Shown: positions 52,717 to 62,572, numbered from the stretch's first letter. The stretch is DNA of 64,000 nucleotides from Novosphingobium marinum (GCF_013408095.1 NZ_JACBZF010000005.1:1-64000), one strand, 5' to 3'. The notes: generated by a model from the letters alone, not told the origin. A program made the numbers and translations.

Positions 52717-52841
52717 GACAGGCAGCTTACCAAAACCGTCGCAAAGCGCACGCGCAAGCTGCACCGGACGTGCCGGCGGGGGCACTTTGCGCTCGCGCCT
52801 TGCCAAGCGAAGCGCCACGGTCTAGAGGCTCCGGCGCCTGC

Positions 52842-52917
52842 AGGAGTGTAGCTCAGTTGGTAGAGCATCGGTCTCCAAAACCGAGGGCCGCGGGTTCGAA
52901 TCCTGCCACTCCTGCCA
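52842..52917 (+). tRNA. tRNA-Trp (CCA anticodon)
   Basis: 76 bases with a full cloverleaf: acceptor AGGAGTG/CACTCCT, D arm with AGCTCAGTTGGTAGAGC, anticodon stem TCGGT/ACCGA around loop CTCCAAA (anticodon CCA), T arm GGGTTCGAATCC and an encoded CCA end. It is the standard bacterial tRNA-Trp position before secE and nusG, though a membrane-protein gene now lies between. Confidence 0.97.
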
Positions 52918-52942
52918 GCATTTTCCCGAAAGGCGCGATGCG

Positions 52943-54406
52943 ATGAACCCTCCCCGCCAGTCACGCAGCGGCGGCGGGATCGAACGGCCCGTGCTGGCCT
53001 GGGCGCTGCTGCTCGCCGCGCTGTCGTGCCTGCCGTTCCTGGTGACGGCCTATCCGCAGCTTACCGACTATCCCTCGCACCTGGCGCGCTACCACGTGAT
53101 GCTGAACCGCGCCGAGAACCCGTTTCTCGAGCGGTATTACGACTTCGAATGGATCGTCACCGGCAACCTTGGCGCCGATATCCTGATGGTGCCGCTCGGC
53201 ACGGTGTTCGGCGTAGAGGTCGCGGGCTGGCTGATCGGCGCGCTGATCGCACCGCTGACCGCGCTCGGTATCATCTCTGTCGAATGGGTGCTGCGCAAGC
53301 GGATCGGCGTCGGCTCGCTGCTTGCATTCGTCACTATCTGGTCGCCGGCGATGGCGATGGGCTTCTACAACTTCTGCCTCTCGGTCGCGCTGGCGCTGCT
53401 CGCCTTCGCGCTGTGGGTCAGGCTCGAGGGCGTGAGCTGGCGCTGGGCGGTGTTCCTGCCCATCGGGCTCGCGGTATGGCTGTGCCACGCCTCCGGCTGG
53501 GGCGTGCTGGGCATCCTGGTGTTCGGGTACGAGTGGCACCGGCGCAAGGGCCTCGCGGCATTCATCGCGCCCTGGCCGCTGTTCCTGCCGTTCGTGCCGC
53601 TGCTGCTCACCGGCGGGGCGGAGCATGCGCTCAATTACGGACGCAGCGCGGTCGCCTACAAGATCGCGATCTGGTTCAAGGGCCTGCGCGGCGAATCGCA
53701 GGATCTCGACATCGCCACGGTGACGGTGCTGCTGCTCGCGATCCTCGCCGCGCTCTTTTCGAGGCGCATCGACGGGCGGCTCGGCTGGGCGGCGTTGGTG
53801 CTGTTCGTGCTGACCCTCGCGATGCCGCGGCACCTGGGCGGAGGCGACTACGCCGACTGGCGGCTGATCTCGGTGGCGCTGATGATCGGGTGCCTGGCGA
53901 TAGACTGGCAGGTTCCGCGCTGGCTTCTGTTCGTCGTCCCCGCGCTGTTCCTCGTGCGGCTCGGCCTCACCGCGGCGGCGTGGGTCGAACAGTCGCGCCA
54001 GCTCGAGGCGGACCTTGCGGCGATCGGGTACATTCCCGAAGGCGCGCGCGTGGCGGGCGCGGTGCTGACCGACTCGCAGCGGTGGAGCACCAATCCCTTC
54101 GAGCACGCGCCGAGCTATGCCACGGTCTACCGCGACGCGCTGGTAAACTCGCACTTCGCGATCACCGGCATCCACATGCTCAGCCTGGACGAGCCCGATC
54201 CGGATTTCGTCGATCCCTCGCAAAGGCTTATCCGCGCACCTTCGCAGAAGATCGAGCTTGCGGCATTCGAGCCTGCCGCTTCGGCGGATTACCTCTGGTA
54301 CTTCGGCGATCGCGAGCCGGACAGCCTGCCAGCGGGCGCGGAGGTGATTTTCCGCTCCGACCACTCGCTGCTGGCACGTCTTGCAAATTCCGGAACGGCT
54401 CGCTAA
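52943..54406 (+). CDS. Polytopic membrane protein, possibly GT-C-like
   Basis: 487 residues, about eleven hydrophobic helices, then a soluble C-terminal domain of about 120 residues. After helix 1 the loop reads AYPQLTDYPSHLARYHVMLN, where an Asp in the first periplasmic loop recalls GT-C glycosyltransferases, but no firm family match is made. It lies 25 bases after tRNA-Trp and 117 before secE. Codon use is normal, so recent transfer is not indicated. Confidence 0.8.
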   Translation: MNPPRQSRSGGGIERPVLAWALLLAALSCLPFLVTAYPQLTDYPSHLARYHVMLNRAENPFLERYYDFEWIVTGNLGADILMVPLGTVFGVEVAGWLIGALIAPLTALGIISVEWVLRKRIGVGSLLAFVTIWSPAMAMGFYNFCLSVALALLAFALWVRLEGVSWRWAVFLPIGLAVWLCHASGWGVLGILVFGYEWHRRKGLAAFIAPWPLFLPFVPLLLTGGAEHALNYGRSAVAYKIAIWFKGLRGESQDLDIATVTVLLLAILAALFSRRIDGRLGWAALVLFVLTLAMPRHLGGGDYADWRLISVALMIGCLAIDWQVPRWLLFVVPALFLVRLGLTAAAWVEQSRQLEADLAAIGYIPEGARVAGAVLTDSQRWSTNPFEHAPSYATVYRDALVNSHFAITGIHMLSLDEPDPDFVDPSQRLIRAPSQKIELAAFEPAASADYLWYFGDREPDSLPAGAEVIFRSDHSLLARLANSGTAR

Positions 54407-54523
54407 GTCCCGGCCACCTTCCGCTATAGGTAGAAGACTTCGCCCCTCCCGGACCCGTCCGGGGCGGCGATGGCCCCTACCCGGAAGTCCGAAAGAATAC
54501 TGTCAGGGCGAAAGAGACTGCGC

Positions 54524-54718
54524 ATGGCCAAGACCAATCCCGGCGAATTCCTCCGCCAGGTGCGTGCCGAAGGATCGAAGATTCACTGGCCGTCGCGTCA
54601 GGAGACGATCACGACCGCCATCTTCGTGGCGATCATGATGTTCATCCTCGCCATGTTCTTCCTCGGGGTGGACACCGTTTTCGGCGCGGTCGTGCGCTGG
54701 GCGCTGTCGCTCCTGTAA
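54524..54718 (+). CDS. secE: Preprotein translocase subunit SecE
   Basis: 64 residues. GEFLRQVRAEGSKIHWPSRQ is the conserved amphipathic helix and the single membrane helix FVAIMMFILAMFFLGVDTVF follows. SecE clamps SecY in the translocon. The ATG at 54524 has AAAGAG upstream. It stands before nusG, as in most bacteria. Confidence 0.96.
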   Translation: MAKTNPGEFLRQVRAEGSKIHWPSRQETITTAIFVAIMMFILAMFFLGVDTVFGAVVRWALSLL

Positions 54719-54749
54719 TCCCCGACCGACTGGACTGAAAGAGACGCAA

Positions 54750-55286
54750 ATGGCCCGCTGGTACATCATCCACGCCTATTCCGGCTTCGAGAACAAGGTA
54801 CGCGACGCGATCCTGGCTGAAGCCGAGCGCGTCGGCCTGTCGCAGCTCGTCGAAGAGGTCGAGGTGCCGTCCGAGACCGTCACCGAGATCAAGCGCGGCA
54901 AGAAGGTCCAGACCGAGCGCAAGACCATGCCCGGCTACGTGCTGGCCAAGCTTTCTATGAACGACGATGTCTACCACCTCGTAAAGAACACGCCGAAGGT
55001 CACCGGCTTCCTGGGCAACAACAACAAGCCGCAGCCGATCAGCGAGGCGGAGGCCGCGCGCTACTTCGGCGCCGCCGAGGAAGCCGCATCGCAGCCGCGC
55101 CGCGAGATCAACATCGATTACGAGATCGGCGATTCGGTCAAGGTACTGGACGGTCCGTTCGCAAGCTTCAACGGGATCGTCGAGGAACTCGATTTCGACA
55201 AGAACCGGGTCAAGGTCTCGGTCTCGATCTTCGGCCGCGCGACGCCGGTCGAACTCGATTTCGAGCAGGTCGAACTCAGCAAATAA
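54750..55286 (+). CDS. nusG: Transcription termination/antitermination protein NusG
   Basis: 178 residues. ARWYIIHAYSGFENKVRDAI opens the NGN domain, VLAKLSMNDDVYHLVKNTPK follows, and the C-terminal KOW domain reads GDSVKVLDGPFASFNGIVEE. NusG binds RNA polymerase and couples it to Rho or ribosomes. AAAGAGACG precedes the ATG. The expected next genes rplK and rplA are delayed by an antiporter on the other strand. Confidence 0.97.
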   Translation: MARWYIIHAYSGFENKVRDAILAEAERVGLSQLVEEVEVPSETVTEIKRGKKVQTERKTMPGYVLAKLSMNDDVYHLVKNTPKVTGFLGNNNKPQPISEAEAARYFGAAEEAASQPRREINIDYEIGDSVKVLDGPFASFNGIVEELDFDKNRVKVSVSIFGRATPVELDFEQVELSK

Positions 55287-55305
55287 CCGGGTTGCCGCGG
55301 GCGGC

Positions 55306-56544
55306 TCATTCCGCCTTCGCTTCCGTTACCCGCTCCACCGCAATGCCGGCGGTCAGGCCGTGGACCGTCGCCGACACCACGATTGTGAAGGCGACCGTGG
55401 CCCACAGCGCGCCTTCGTCGATCAGTTCGACGTGATGCCCGGCGTAGGCGAGGTAGTAGATCGAGCCGATTCCCCGAATACCGTAGAAGGAGATCACTGC
55501 GCGCTCGCGGCGTCCGAGCCCGGCGCGGGCGAGCGAGAACCAGGCGATCACCGGCCTGATCGCGAAGACGAGGGCAAGCCCGATGATCGCGTGCGACCAG
55601 TCGAGGTAGGGCAGCAGGTTCGGGATCGCGGCTCCCAGCGCGACGAGCAGGATTGCCGTCAGGGTGTGCTCCAGCGCCTCGGAAAAGCTGTGCAGCCGCT
55701 CGTGGAAGCGGTCCTGCGATTCCTCGCGGCGCAGCACCAGCCCGGCGACGAATGCCGCGATGAAGCCGTACCCCTCCAGCAGCTCGGTCGCGCCGTAGGC
55801 GAAGATGACGCCTGCAAAGGCGATGACGCCCGATTGGGTCTTGGATAGCGCATTGTGGCGCGGCCAGTCGAACAGGATCTGCCCGAGCAACCAGCCCGAC
55901 ACCGCACCCGCGATGCCGCCCATGACGATCCGGTAGAGCACGTCGCGAAGCGCCCATTCGACGAAGAGGTCGGTGGTCAGCACGCTCGCCGCGGCAACGA
56001 GCACGCCGAGGTGCACGAACGGGAAGGCGAGGCCGTCGTTGAGGCCCGCTTCGGTGGTCAGCGCATAGCGCACGGGGTGCTCGCCGCCTTCGAGCGGCGG
56101 CCCGACCTGCACGTCGCCCGCCAGCACCGGATCGGTAGGCGAAAGGATCGCGCCGAGCAGCAGGCTGCCCGCCAGCGTCATTCCCGCCGCCAGCCAGCCG
56201 AACAGCGCCAGCGCTACGATGGTGAGCGGCATGCCGATGAGCAGCAGCCGCAGTGTCGGCTTCCACAGCCCGTGCCCGAACAGCTTGTCGATCCTGAGCC
56301 CTGTCCCGAACAGGCCGATGATCACCGCCAGTTCCGCCGTGACTTCCCAGATCCTTGGCGAGGATACCGGGTCGATGGCTTCGGGCATGCCCGGTATCCA
56401 GGCAAACGCGACGAAGCCCGTCAGGATCAGGAGCGGCGCCGCCGCGGGTTCGCGGCCCGAAAAGAACCGCGGCCACCAGTAGGACGCGATGATGACCGCT
56501 CCCAGCGCGGCCAGCACGACGTGATACGGGTCGAATTCGAACAA
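55306..56544 (-). CDS. CPA1-type cation:proton antiporter
   Basis: 412 residues, about twelve helices. The start is TTG at 56544 with GGGAG six bases upstream; longer frames lack any homology-like sequence. ILSPTDPVLAGDVQVGPPLE and TTEAGLNDGLAFPFVHLGVL carry the ND motif of electroneutral Na+/H+ antiporters. It lies between nusG and rplK, opposite in direction and 19 bases from the nusG stop, so it splits the usual secE-nusG-rplKA order. Confidence 0.93.
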   Translation of the reverse strand: MFEFDPYHVVLAALGAVIIASYWWPRFFSGREPAAAPLLILTGFVAFAWIPGMPEAIDPVSSPRIWEVTAELAVIIGLFGTGLRIDKLFGHGLWKPTLRLLLIGMPLTIVALALFGWLAAGMTLAGSLLLGAILSPTDPVLAGDVQVGPPLEGGEHPVRYALTTEAGLNDGLAFPFVHLGVLVAAASVLTTDLFVEWALRDVLYRIVMGGIAGAVSGWLLGQILFDWPRHNALSKTQSGVIAFAGVIFAYGATELLEGYGFIAAFVAGLVLRREESQDRFHERLHSFSEALEHTLTAILLVALGAAIPNLLPYLDWSHAIIGLALVFAIRPVIAWFSLARAGLGRRERAVISFYGIRGIGSIYYLAYAGHHVELIDEGALWATVAFTIVVSATVHGLTAGIAVERVTEAKAE

Positions 56545-57026
56545 GAAGGGCTCCCGCTGTGAATGGCGTAAACGCGCGGGCGGGGCGGTTGTGCCATCTC
56601 GCGCTTGGTCTGCGGGTCGTCCCGATGTTCCTGTTCTACGTTTGCCGGAGCGGCCGCGTTCTCGCCAGCTGACGAACCTCTTCGCGATGCCGGCTTTCCT
56701 ACCCGATCCGGGCGTGGGATAAGCAGGGGCTTGCGACGCGACTTTTTCTTCACGACGATGTGTCAACTTTACAATTCTCGGTCAAGTATCTGATTTATAA
56801 TGATAAAAGGCGACTCATCCCGGTTGACACGGTGTCGCCTTCGTCAACTTCTGTCCGGCCGCCCGAACGCTTGATTTGCGCCCCGTTTGCGGGTATGCGC
56901 GCGCCTTCCCCTGCGACAGCACCGGGAATTCCGCGCGGGAGGCACGCCTCGGCATGCCGCTTGTACCGCTAGACATGAGCCCGCGCTGCCTCGGCATGCG
57001 GGCGACAGTGAGAAAGGAGGCCATTC
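56545..57026. other. Gene-free region before rplK with an AT-rich block
   Basis: 482 bases with no credible gene. An AT-rich block lies at about 56750-56820 with a -10-like TATAAT at 56796-56801, and TTGACA at 56824-56829 without a good -10. These may form promoters for the antiporter or rplK. Short frames here have poor codon use and no start sites. Confidence 0.5.
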
Positions 57027-57458
57027 ATGGCCAAGAAGATCGAGGGCTATATCAAGCTCCAGGTGCCTGCCGGCGCCGCCAATCCCTCGCCGCCGATCGG
57101 TCCCGCCCTGGGCCAGCGCGGCGTGAACATCATGGAATTCTGCAAGGCGTTCAACGCCGCCACGCAGGAGATGGAAAAGGGCATGCCGATCCCGACGATC
57201 ATCACGGTCTTCGCCGATCGCAGCTTCACCTTCGTCACCAAGACCCCGCCCGCCAGCTTCCTCATCAAGAAGGCGGCGAAGCTCAAGTCCGGCTCGAAGG
57301 AGCCCGGCAAGGTTTCTGCCGGAACCATCAAGCGCTCGGCCCTTTCCGAGATCGCCGAGATGAAGATGAAGGACCTCAACGCGAACGACGTGGAGGCCGC
57401 GACCAAGATTATCGAGGGCTCCGCGCGCTCGATGGGCCTCGACGTGGTGGAGGGCTGA
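57027..57458 (+). CDS. rplK: 50S ribosomal protein L11
   Basis: 143 residues. [20 protein letters not shown] and [20 protein letters not shown] open the protein, and the C-terminal RNA-binding domain ends in [20 protein letters not shown] precedes the ATG. It binds 23S rRNA at the GTPase centre. It is four bases from rplA. Confidence 0.98.
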   Translation: MAKKIEGYIKLQVPAGAANPSPPIGPALGQRGVNIMEFCKAFNAATQEMEKGMPIPTIITVFADRSFTFVTKTPPASFLIKKAAKLKSGSKEPGKVSAGTIKRSALSEIAEMKMKDLNANDVEAATKIIEGSARSMGLDVVEG

Positions 57459-57462
57459 TCCG

Positions 57463-58164
57463 ATGACCAAGCAGACCAAGAAGCAGAAGCTCCTCGCCGA
57501 GAAGCTGGGCGACAACCAGCAGCACTACGGCTTCGACGAAGCGCTCGCCATGCTGCGCGAACTGGGCTCTAAGAAGTTCGACGAGACGGTCGAGGTCGCG
57601 ATGAACCTCGGCGTCGATCCGCGCCACGCCGACCAGATGGTCCGCGGCATGATCACCCTGCCTTCGGGCACGGGCAAGGACGTCAAGGTCGCGGTCTTCG
57701 CGCGCGGCGACAAGGCCGAGGAAGCCAAGGCCGCCGGTGCCGACGTGGTCGGTGCCGAAGACCTGATGGAAGACATGCAGAACGGCAACCTCGACTATGG
57801 CCGCGTGATCGCGACGCCCGACATGATGGGCGTGGTCGGCCGGCTCGGCAAGGTGCTCGGTCCCAAGGGCCTGATGCCGAACCCGAAGCTGGGCACCGTG
57901 ACGCCGAACGTGACCGAAGCGGTCAAGGCGGCCAAGGGCGGCCAGGTCGAATTCCGCGTCGAGAAGGCCGGTATCGTCCATTCGGGTATCGGCAAGCTCT
58001 CGTTCTCGGACGAGGCGCTGAAGGAAAACTTCAAGGCCTTCACCGACGCCATCGTCAAGGCCAAGCCGTCGGGCGCGAAGGGCAAGTACGTCCGCAAGAT
58101 CGCGCTCACCTCGACCATGGGGCCGGGGCTCAAGATCGATACCGCGGACGTCGAAGGCGCCTGA
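57463..58164 (+). CDS. rplA: 50S ribosomal protein L1
   Basis: 233 residues. [40 protein letters not shown] and [20 protein letters not shown] are the hallmark segments. L1 forms the ribosomal stalk and represses its own mRNA in many bacteria. It is followed by a terminator; rplJ and rplL do not follow, so the usual rplKAJL-rpoBC string is broken here. Confidence 0.98.
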   Translation: MTKQTKKQKLLAEKLGDNQQHYGFDEALAMLRELGSKKFDETVEVAMNLGVDPRHADQMVRGMITLPSGTGKDVKVAVFARGDKAEEAKAAGADVVGAEDLMEDMQNGNLDYGRVIATPDMMGVVGRLGKVLGPKGLMPNPKLGTVTPNVTEAVKAAKGGQVEFRVEKAGIVHSGIGKLSFSDEALKENFKAFTDAIVKAKPSGAKGKYVRKIALTSTMGPGLKIDTADVEGA

Positions 58165-58205
58165 TCGCCGCGAAAAGACTGTCCTACATGGCGCAAGCCG
58201 TGCAA

Positions 58206-58236
58206 GGGGCCGGGGGAGAAATCCTCCGGCCCTTTT
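58206..58236 (+). terminator. Intrinsic terminator after rplA
   Basis: GGGGCCGGGGGA pairs with TCCTCCGGCCC around a short AT-rich loop, then four T. It lies 42 bases after the rplA stop. Confidence 0.88.
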
Positions 58237-58469
58237 CGTGTGTGGTGCAGGGTGCCCGGTGACGACGACACTAATCGCCGTCAGGCGAAAACAACAGATC
58301 GAGGCAAAAGCCAGTCATTCTGCCGCTGCGGATCGAAATCGTGGCGGAGGCATTTCCGGGAAGATGGTTACTTTTAACTTATGCACTTTTTCTTAGGTAA
58401 TTAACCCTAGTGAACGCTGCGGCTCGTCCAATCGCGAGGAGCCGGGGTGTATTCAACGGGGGACGCAAC
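58237..58469. other. Gene-free region with AT-rich promoter block
   Basis: No gene is seen. An AT-rich block at about 58365-58412 (rich in TTA and TAA) stands out from the GC-rich surroundings and is the probable promoter region of the small membrane protein that follows. Together with the rplA terminator the gene-free stretch is about 305 bases. Confidence 0.45.
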
Positions 58470-58649
58470 ATGTCGAAGACGACGCAGGGAATTTTTCTGG
58501 TCGCGGTACTTTTGCTGGTACTGGCGGCCATGTTCGAAACGCCGCTGGCTGCCGGTGGCGGCGCGGTGCTGATGATGGTCGGGCTGATCTACGCCTATGT
58601 CGTGGCGAAGCGCGAAGCCGAGCGTGCGGGCGAGGATTCCGCCGCCTGA
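58470..58649 (+). CDS. Small single-helix membrane protein
   Basis: 59 residues from the ATG at 58470, preceded by GGGGGACG. One or two hydrophobic segments (QGIFLVAVLLLVLAAMF and GGAVLMMVGLIYAYVVAK) end in an acidic tail. No known family. It has its own AT-rich promoter region. The longer frame (79 residues) starts inside that region and is rejected. Confidence 0.7.
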   Translation: MSKTTQGIFLVAVLLLVLAAMFETPLAAGGGAVLMMVGLIYAYVVAKREAERAGEDSAA

Positions 58650-58659
58650 CCGGACGCAC

Positions 58660-59421
58660 TCAGATCCCGCCGGGGTAGGCGGGATTGCCTTGCGCTTCGA
58701 GCGACTTGGACAGTTGCCGGGTGCAGGCGGCCAGTGCGTCGGCCTCGGTCGAGCGGACGACGAAGTTCGCTCCGACCTTGCCCTCGCGGAAAAACGGGTA
58801 GCTGCCGATCTGGCAGTCGGGGTGCGCCTTCTCCGCCTCGCGCAGGAGGTCGGCGACTTCGCTCTCGGCGACCCAACTGCCCACCGTCTCGGACAGGAGG
58901 CGCGCGCCGCCTTCCAGTTCGCCGGTCAGCGCATCGAGCATGCCTGCGGTGATCGCGGGTACGCCCGCCATGATGAAGACGTTGGCGATCCGCATGCCCG
59001 GCGCGCCGGAATAACGGTTGGGGATGAGCTCGGCACCCTCGGGCGTGCGCGCCATGCGGAGCCGCGCCTCCGAAACGCCGCCCTTTTCCTCGTAGTACCG
59101 CTCGAGGATGGCGCGGGCGTCGGGATGGACGATAACCTCGAGGCCCAGTGCACGGGAAATCGCGTCGACGGTGATGTCGTCGTGAGTCGGGCCGATCCCG
59201 CCGGTGGTGAACAGGTAGTCGTGCTTCTCGCGAAGCGCGTTCACCGCATCGGCGATCGCATCCATGTCGTCGCCGATGACGCGCACTTCCTGCAGGCGGA
59301 TGCCCTGCACCTGCAGCCAGGCGGCAATCTGGGCGATATTCTTGTCGTGTGTTCGGCCCGAGAGGATTTCGTCGCCGATGACGACGAGGGCCGCAGTGAA
59401 TATCCGGGACGATTCGACCAT
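58660..59421 (-). CDS. CinA/MoaB-like molybdopterin-binding domain protein
   Basis: 253 residues. TAALVVIGDEILSGRTHDKN and FTTGGIGPTHDDITVDAISR are the MoCF/CinA N-terminal signatures; GAPGMRIANVFIMAGVP is the second conserved block. The C-terminal nicotinamide-nucleotide amidase domain of full CinA is absent, so it is a stand-alone domain, possibly a nucleotide pyrophosphatase. It lies after rimO, with a terminator between. Confidence 0.9.
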   Translation of the reverse strand: MVESSRIFTAALVVIGDEILSGRTHDKNIAQIAAWLQVQGIRLQEVRVIGDDMDAIADAVNALREKHDYLFTTGGIGPTHDDITVDAISRALGLEVIVHPDARAILERYYEEKGGVSEARLRMARTPEGAELIPNRYSGAPGMRIANVFIMAGVPAITAGMLDALTGELEGGARLLSETVGSWVAESEVADLLREAEKAHPDCQIGSYPFFREGKVGANFVVRSTEADALAACTRQLSKSLEAQGNPAYPGGI

Positions 59422-59482
59422 GCGCAGCGCTTAGGACAAATGGTGCCGTTCCGCCACCGCAACGCACCGGCGGACCGCGGAC

Positions 59483-59512
59483 AAAAAAAAGGGCCGATCC
59501 GAAGACCGGCCC
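59483..59512 (-). terminator. Terminator with TTCG tetraloop after rimO
   Basis: Nine-pair stem GGGCCGGTC/GATCGGCCC (one G-T pair) closed by a stable TTCG tetraloop, then eight T on the minus strand (A run at 59483-59490). It ends rimO transcription before the CinA-like gene. Confidence 0.93.
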
Positions 59513-59637
59513 GTTTGAAGTTTGGGAGAGGATGCCTGTAAGGCCTGATTGTTATGCGTCCGACCGGATCGTGCTGCAAGTGCGAAAAAGATTATCGCGG
59601 ATGCAAAAAATGCAACGTACGTGCGCAAGTCGCAGAA

Positions 59638-61008
59638 TTACAGGGGTTTTACGTATCCGAAGAGGTCGTGCGCGTCGCTGTCCTCGATGACGGCCTCGAC
59701 GATATCGCCGACTTTGATCGATCCCGGAATGTTGCGGAGCAGCACGACGCCGTCGATTTCCGGGGCATCGGCGTGCGAGCGGGCGGTCGCGCCGACGTCG
59801 CCATCCTCGTCGGGTTCGCCGATTTCGTCGACAATGACGGGGAGTGTGCGCCCGACCCTGGCGCGCAGCTTTCGCTCGCTGATGGCGCCGGTCCTTTCCA
59901 TGAGCCGCGCGTAGCGGTCCTCGACCACTTCGTCCGGAACCGCGCCGGGCAGGTCGTTGGCCGCAGCGCCCGCGACCGGCTCGAAACGGAAGCCACCGAC
60001 GCGGTCGAGCTGCGCCTCCTCGAGCCAGTCGAGCAGGTAGCGGAAATCGTCTTCGGTCTCTCCGGGGAAACCGACCACGAAGCTGGACCGGATCGCGATG
60101 TCGGGACAGATCGCCCGCCATTCGCGCAGCCGCTCGAGCACCCTGGCTTCGTTCGCAGGGCGCTTCATCGCCTTCAGGACGCCCGGACTGGCGTGCTGGA
60201 ACGGAATGTCGAGGTAGGGCGTGACCAGACCCTCGGCCATCAGGGGAATGACCTGATCGACGTGTGGATAGGGATAGACATAATGCAGCCGAACCCAAGG
60301 CGACGTGCCGTCCGCCGTGCGAAGTCCGCCGAGTTCGCGCGCGAGGTCGGTCATGTGCGCGCGCACTTCGCGGCCACGCCACTGGCGCGCTTCGTGCCGG
60401 ATATCGACCCCGTAGGCCGAGGTGTCCTGGCTGATGACGAGCAATTCCTTCGTGCCGGCCGCGACAAGCTTCTCCGCCTCGCGCAGCACAGCGTCGATGC
60501 GGCGGCTGGCCAGTTTTCCGCGCAGTTGCGGAATGATGCAGAAGGCGCACGAATGATTGCAGCCCTCGGAAATCTTGAGATAGCCGTAGTGGCGGGGGGT
60601 CAGCTTGATGTCGGGCTGGGGCACGAGATCGACGTACGGTCCCTGCGACGGGGGAGCGGCCTCGTGCACCGCTTCGACGACATCCTCGTACTGGTGCGCT
60701 CCGGTGATGGCGAGGACGTCGGGAAACTTCGCGCGGATGGCGTCCGCCTCGTTGCCCATGCAGCCGGTGACGATGACGCGCCCGTTCTCGGCGATCGCTT
60801 CGCCGATGGCGGAAAGGCTTTCCTCTTTGGCCGAATCGAGGAATCCGCATGTATTGACGAGCACGACGTCGGCCCCCGCGTAGTCCGGGCTCATCGCGTA
60901 GCCGTCGGCGCGCAGGCGGGTGAGGATGCGCTCGGAATCGACGAGCGCCTTCGGACAGCCGAGGCTGACCATGCCCACGCGGCGCTGGTCGGGAATAATC
61001 GTAGCCAT
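59638..61008 (-). CDS. rimO: Ribosomal protein S12 methylthiotransferase RimO
   Basis: 456 residues. It adds a methylthio group to Asp88/89 of S12. Three N-terminal iron-sulfur Cys (18, 54, 83) are seen in [22 protein letters not shown] and VTGCMGNEA; the radical-SAM cluster is [13 protein letters not shown] (150, 154, 157). The C-terminal TRAM domain follows ([15 protein letters not shown]). The alternative MiaB is less likely, given the GCPK motif. ATG at 61008. Confidence 0.96.
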   Translation of the reverse strand: MATIIPDQRRVGMVSLGCPKALVDSERILTRLRADGYAMSPDYAGADVVLVNTCGFLDSAKEESLSAIGEAIAENGRVIVTGCMGNEADAIRAKFPDVLAITGAHQYEDVVEAVHEAAPPSQGPYVDLVPQPDIKLTPRHYGYLKISEGCNHSCAFCIIPQLRGKLASRRIDAVLREAEKLVAAGTKELLVISQDTSAYGVDIRHEARQWRGREVRAHMTDLARELGGLRTADGTSPWVRLHYVYPYPHVDQVIPLMAEGLVTPYLDIPFQHASPGVLKAMKRPANEARVLERLREWRAICPDIAIRSSFVVGFPGETEDDFRYLLDWLEEAQLDRVGGFRFEPVAGAAANDLPGAVPDEVVEDRYARLMERTGAISERKLRARVGRTLPVIVDEIGEPDEDGDVGATARSHADAPEIDGVVLLRNIPGSIKVGDIVEAVIEDSDAHDLFGYVKPL

Positions 61009-61074
61009 GGCGCGCGCCCCTAACTACGCTTTGCGGCGAAGTCACGCGCAAAGGCGCGGGGGCAGGTGAGGGCT

Positions 61075-61479
61075 ATGGCCATGGGCGACATCGATCTTCT
61101 TGCGGTTTTCCTGGGCGCGGTCGCGTTCTTCGTCATCGGCGCGATCTGGTACGGCCCGCTCTTCGGCAAGGCCTGGCAGCGCGAAGTGGGGCTGAGCGAT
61201 GCGCAAATCAAGGAGGGCAACGTTGCCGTGGTGTTCGGCCTCGCCTTCCTGTTCGAGCTGCTGATCGCGGTCATGCTCGGACACAACATCGCGCGGACCA
61301 GCCCCGCGCCGCACGTGATCATGATGATGGCGGTCGGTTTCGGCCTCGTCATCATGACGCCCGCAATAGGCATCCATTACCTGTTCCAGCGCAGGTCGGG
61401 AAAGCTGTTTGCCATAGATGCCGGCTATTTCGTAGTCGGCATGGCCGCCATGGGCGGGGTGTTCGTCGCCTTTGCCTGA
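61075..61479 (+). CDS. DUF1761 membrane protein
   Basis: 134 residues, four hydrophobic segments (LLAVFLGAVAFFVIGAIWYG, AVVFGLAFLFELLIAVMLGH, VIMMMAVGFGLVIMTPAIGI and DAGYFVVGMAAMGGVFVAFA). IWYGPLFGKAWQREVG is the DUF1761 signature. GGTGAGGGCT precedes the ATG at 61075. Function unknown. It is divergent from rimO and convergent with the channel gene. Confidence 0.87.
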   Translation: MAMGDIDLLAVFLGAVAFFVIGAIWYGPLFGKAWQREVGLSDAQIKEGNVAVVFGLAFLFELLIAVMLGHNIARTSPAPHVIMMMAVGFGLVIMTPAIGIHYLFQRRSGKLFAIDAGYFVVGMAAMGGVFVAFA

Positions 61480-61498
61480 GAGGCTGTGTGCAGGGCCG

Positions 61499-62572
61499 TC
61501 AGGCCCGGATGGTGCCGGCCTCGTCGGGAAGGTCCGAACAGGTCGGCAGGATTTCGACGATAACGTCGTTCTCCTCGAGTGACTGGGCGCGGTCTTCCCA
61601 GAAGCCCACCGCCTTGCCCTGGCGATAGATGCGCAGGCCCTTGCCGCCCGATGCCAGGTCGTCGATCGAACGACCGATTTCCTCGGGCTGGATCCTGCGC
61701 TCGACAAGCTGGACGCGGCCCGAGATCGAGGCGAGGTCGGCAAGGTAGTCCGAGATGTGCTTGCCCTCGGCGGAACCCGCCAGCAGCAGGCCGGTGAAGC
61801 GTACGGGGTTGATGACATTGTCCGCGCCTGCCTGACGGGCCAGCAATTCGTTGTCCTCGGCGCGGACGACTGCGCTGATCGGCACGGTCGGCGCAAGGTG
61901 CCGTACGGTCAGCACGATGAGGATCGAGGTATCGTCGCGCCCGGCCGACACGAGCACCGAGCGTGCGCGAGAGATGCGCACCGCGATCAGCGTCTCGTCC
62001 CGGGTCGCGTCGCCCTGGATGATGTTGCAGCCCAGCGCCTCGGCCTCGGCCAGCCTGTTCTCGTCGGGATCGAGCACGACGATGCAGTGCGGGTCGGTGC
62101 CGCGTTCGATGAGTTCGAGGACCGAGTTCGAGCCGCTGACGCCGAAGCCCAGGACCACGATATGGTCGGTCAGCCTCTCCTGGATGCGGGCCATGCGCCA
62201 TTTCTCCCAGCTGCGTTTGATGATGAAGTTATAGGCGGTGCCGACGAATATGAAGAGCACCAGGATGCGGATCGGCGTCACGATGATCGCCTCGACGAGG
62301 CGGGCGCGGTCGCTCACGGGCGCGATGTCGCCGAAGCCCGTGGTCGTGATCGAGATCATCGTGAAGTATACGACGTCGAGGAAGGTGACTTCGCCGTCGT
62401 GCGCATCGATCAGTCCGCCGCGGTCCCACCAGTGGACCATGACCACCAGGAAGACGAGGCCGATCGCTGCCGACAGGCGGATCACCACGTCGGCCCAGAC
62501 GGGCAGGCTCACGCGGCGGCGAAGCGGCTGGAAGCGGGGCGACTTGCGCTTGCGCGGCGGAACGCTCTTCAC
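61499..62572 (-). CDS. Two-helix potassium channel with TrkA-type RCK domains
   Basis: 357 residues; GTG start at 62572 overlaps the upstream stop as GTGA. A first helix (ADVVIRLSAAIGLVFLVVMV), a pore helix and filter TTTGFGD (76-82), and a second helix (IIVTPIRILVLFIFVGTAYN) form the pore. The cytoplasmic RCK_N domain begins VVLGFGVSGSNSVLELIERG and an RCK_C-like domain follows. The filter has Phe where GYGD is usual. It probably gates K+ in response to a ligand. Confidence 0.92.
   Translation of the reverse strand: MKSVPPRKRKSPRFQPLRRRVSLPVWADVVIRLSAAIGLVFLVVMVHWWDRGGLIDAHDGEVTFLDVVYFTMISITTTGFGDIAPVSDRARLVEAIIVTPIRILVLFIFVGTAYNFIIKRSWEKWRMARIQERLTDHIVVLGFGVSGSNSVLELIERGTDPHCIVVLDPDENRLAEAEALGCNIIQGDATRDETLIAVRISRARSVLVSAGRDDTSILIVLTVRHLAPTVPISAVVRAEDNELLARQAGADNVINPVRFTGLLLAGSAEGKHISDYLADLASISGRVQLVERRIQPEEIGRSIDDLASGGKGLRIYRQGKAVGFWEDRAQSLEENDVIVEILPTCSDLPDEAGTIRA

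Noticed and set aside
55118-56476. 452-codon minus-strand frame
   Set aside because: It is an out-of-frame shadow of the antiporter, Arg/Ala/Gly-rich with no hydrophobic pattern.
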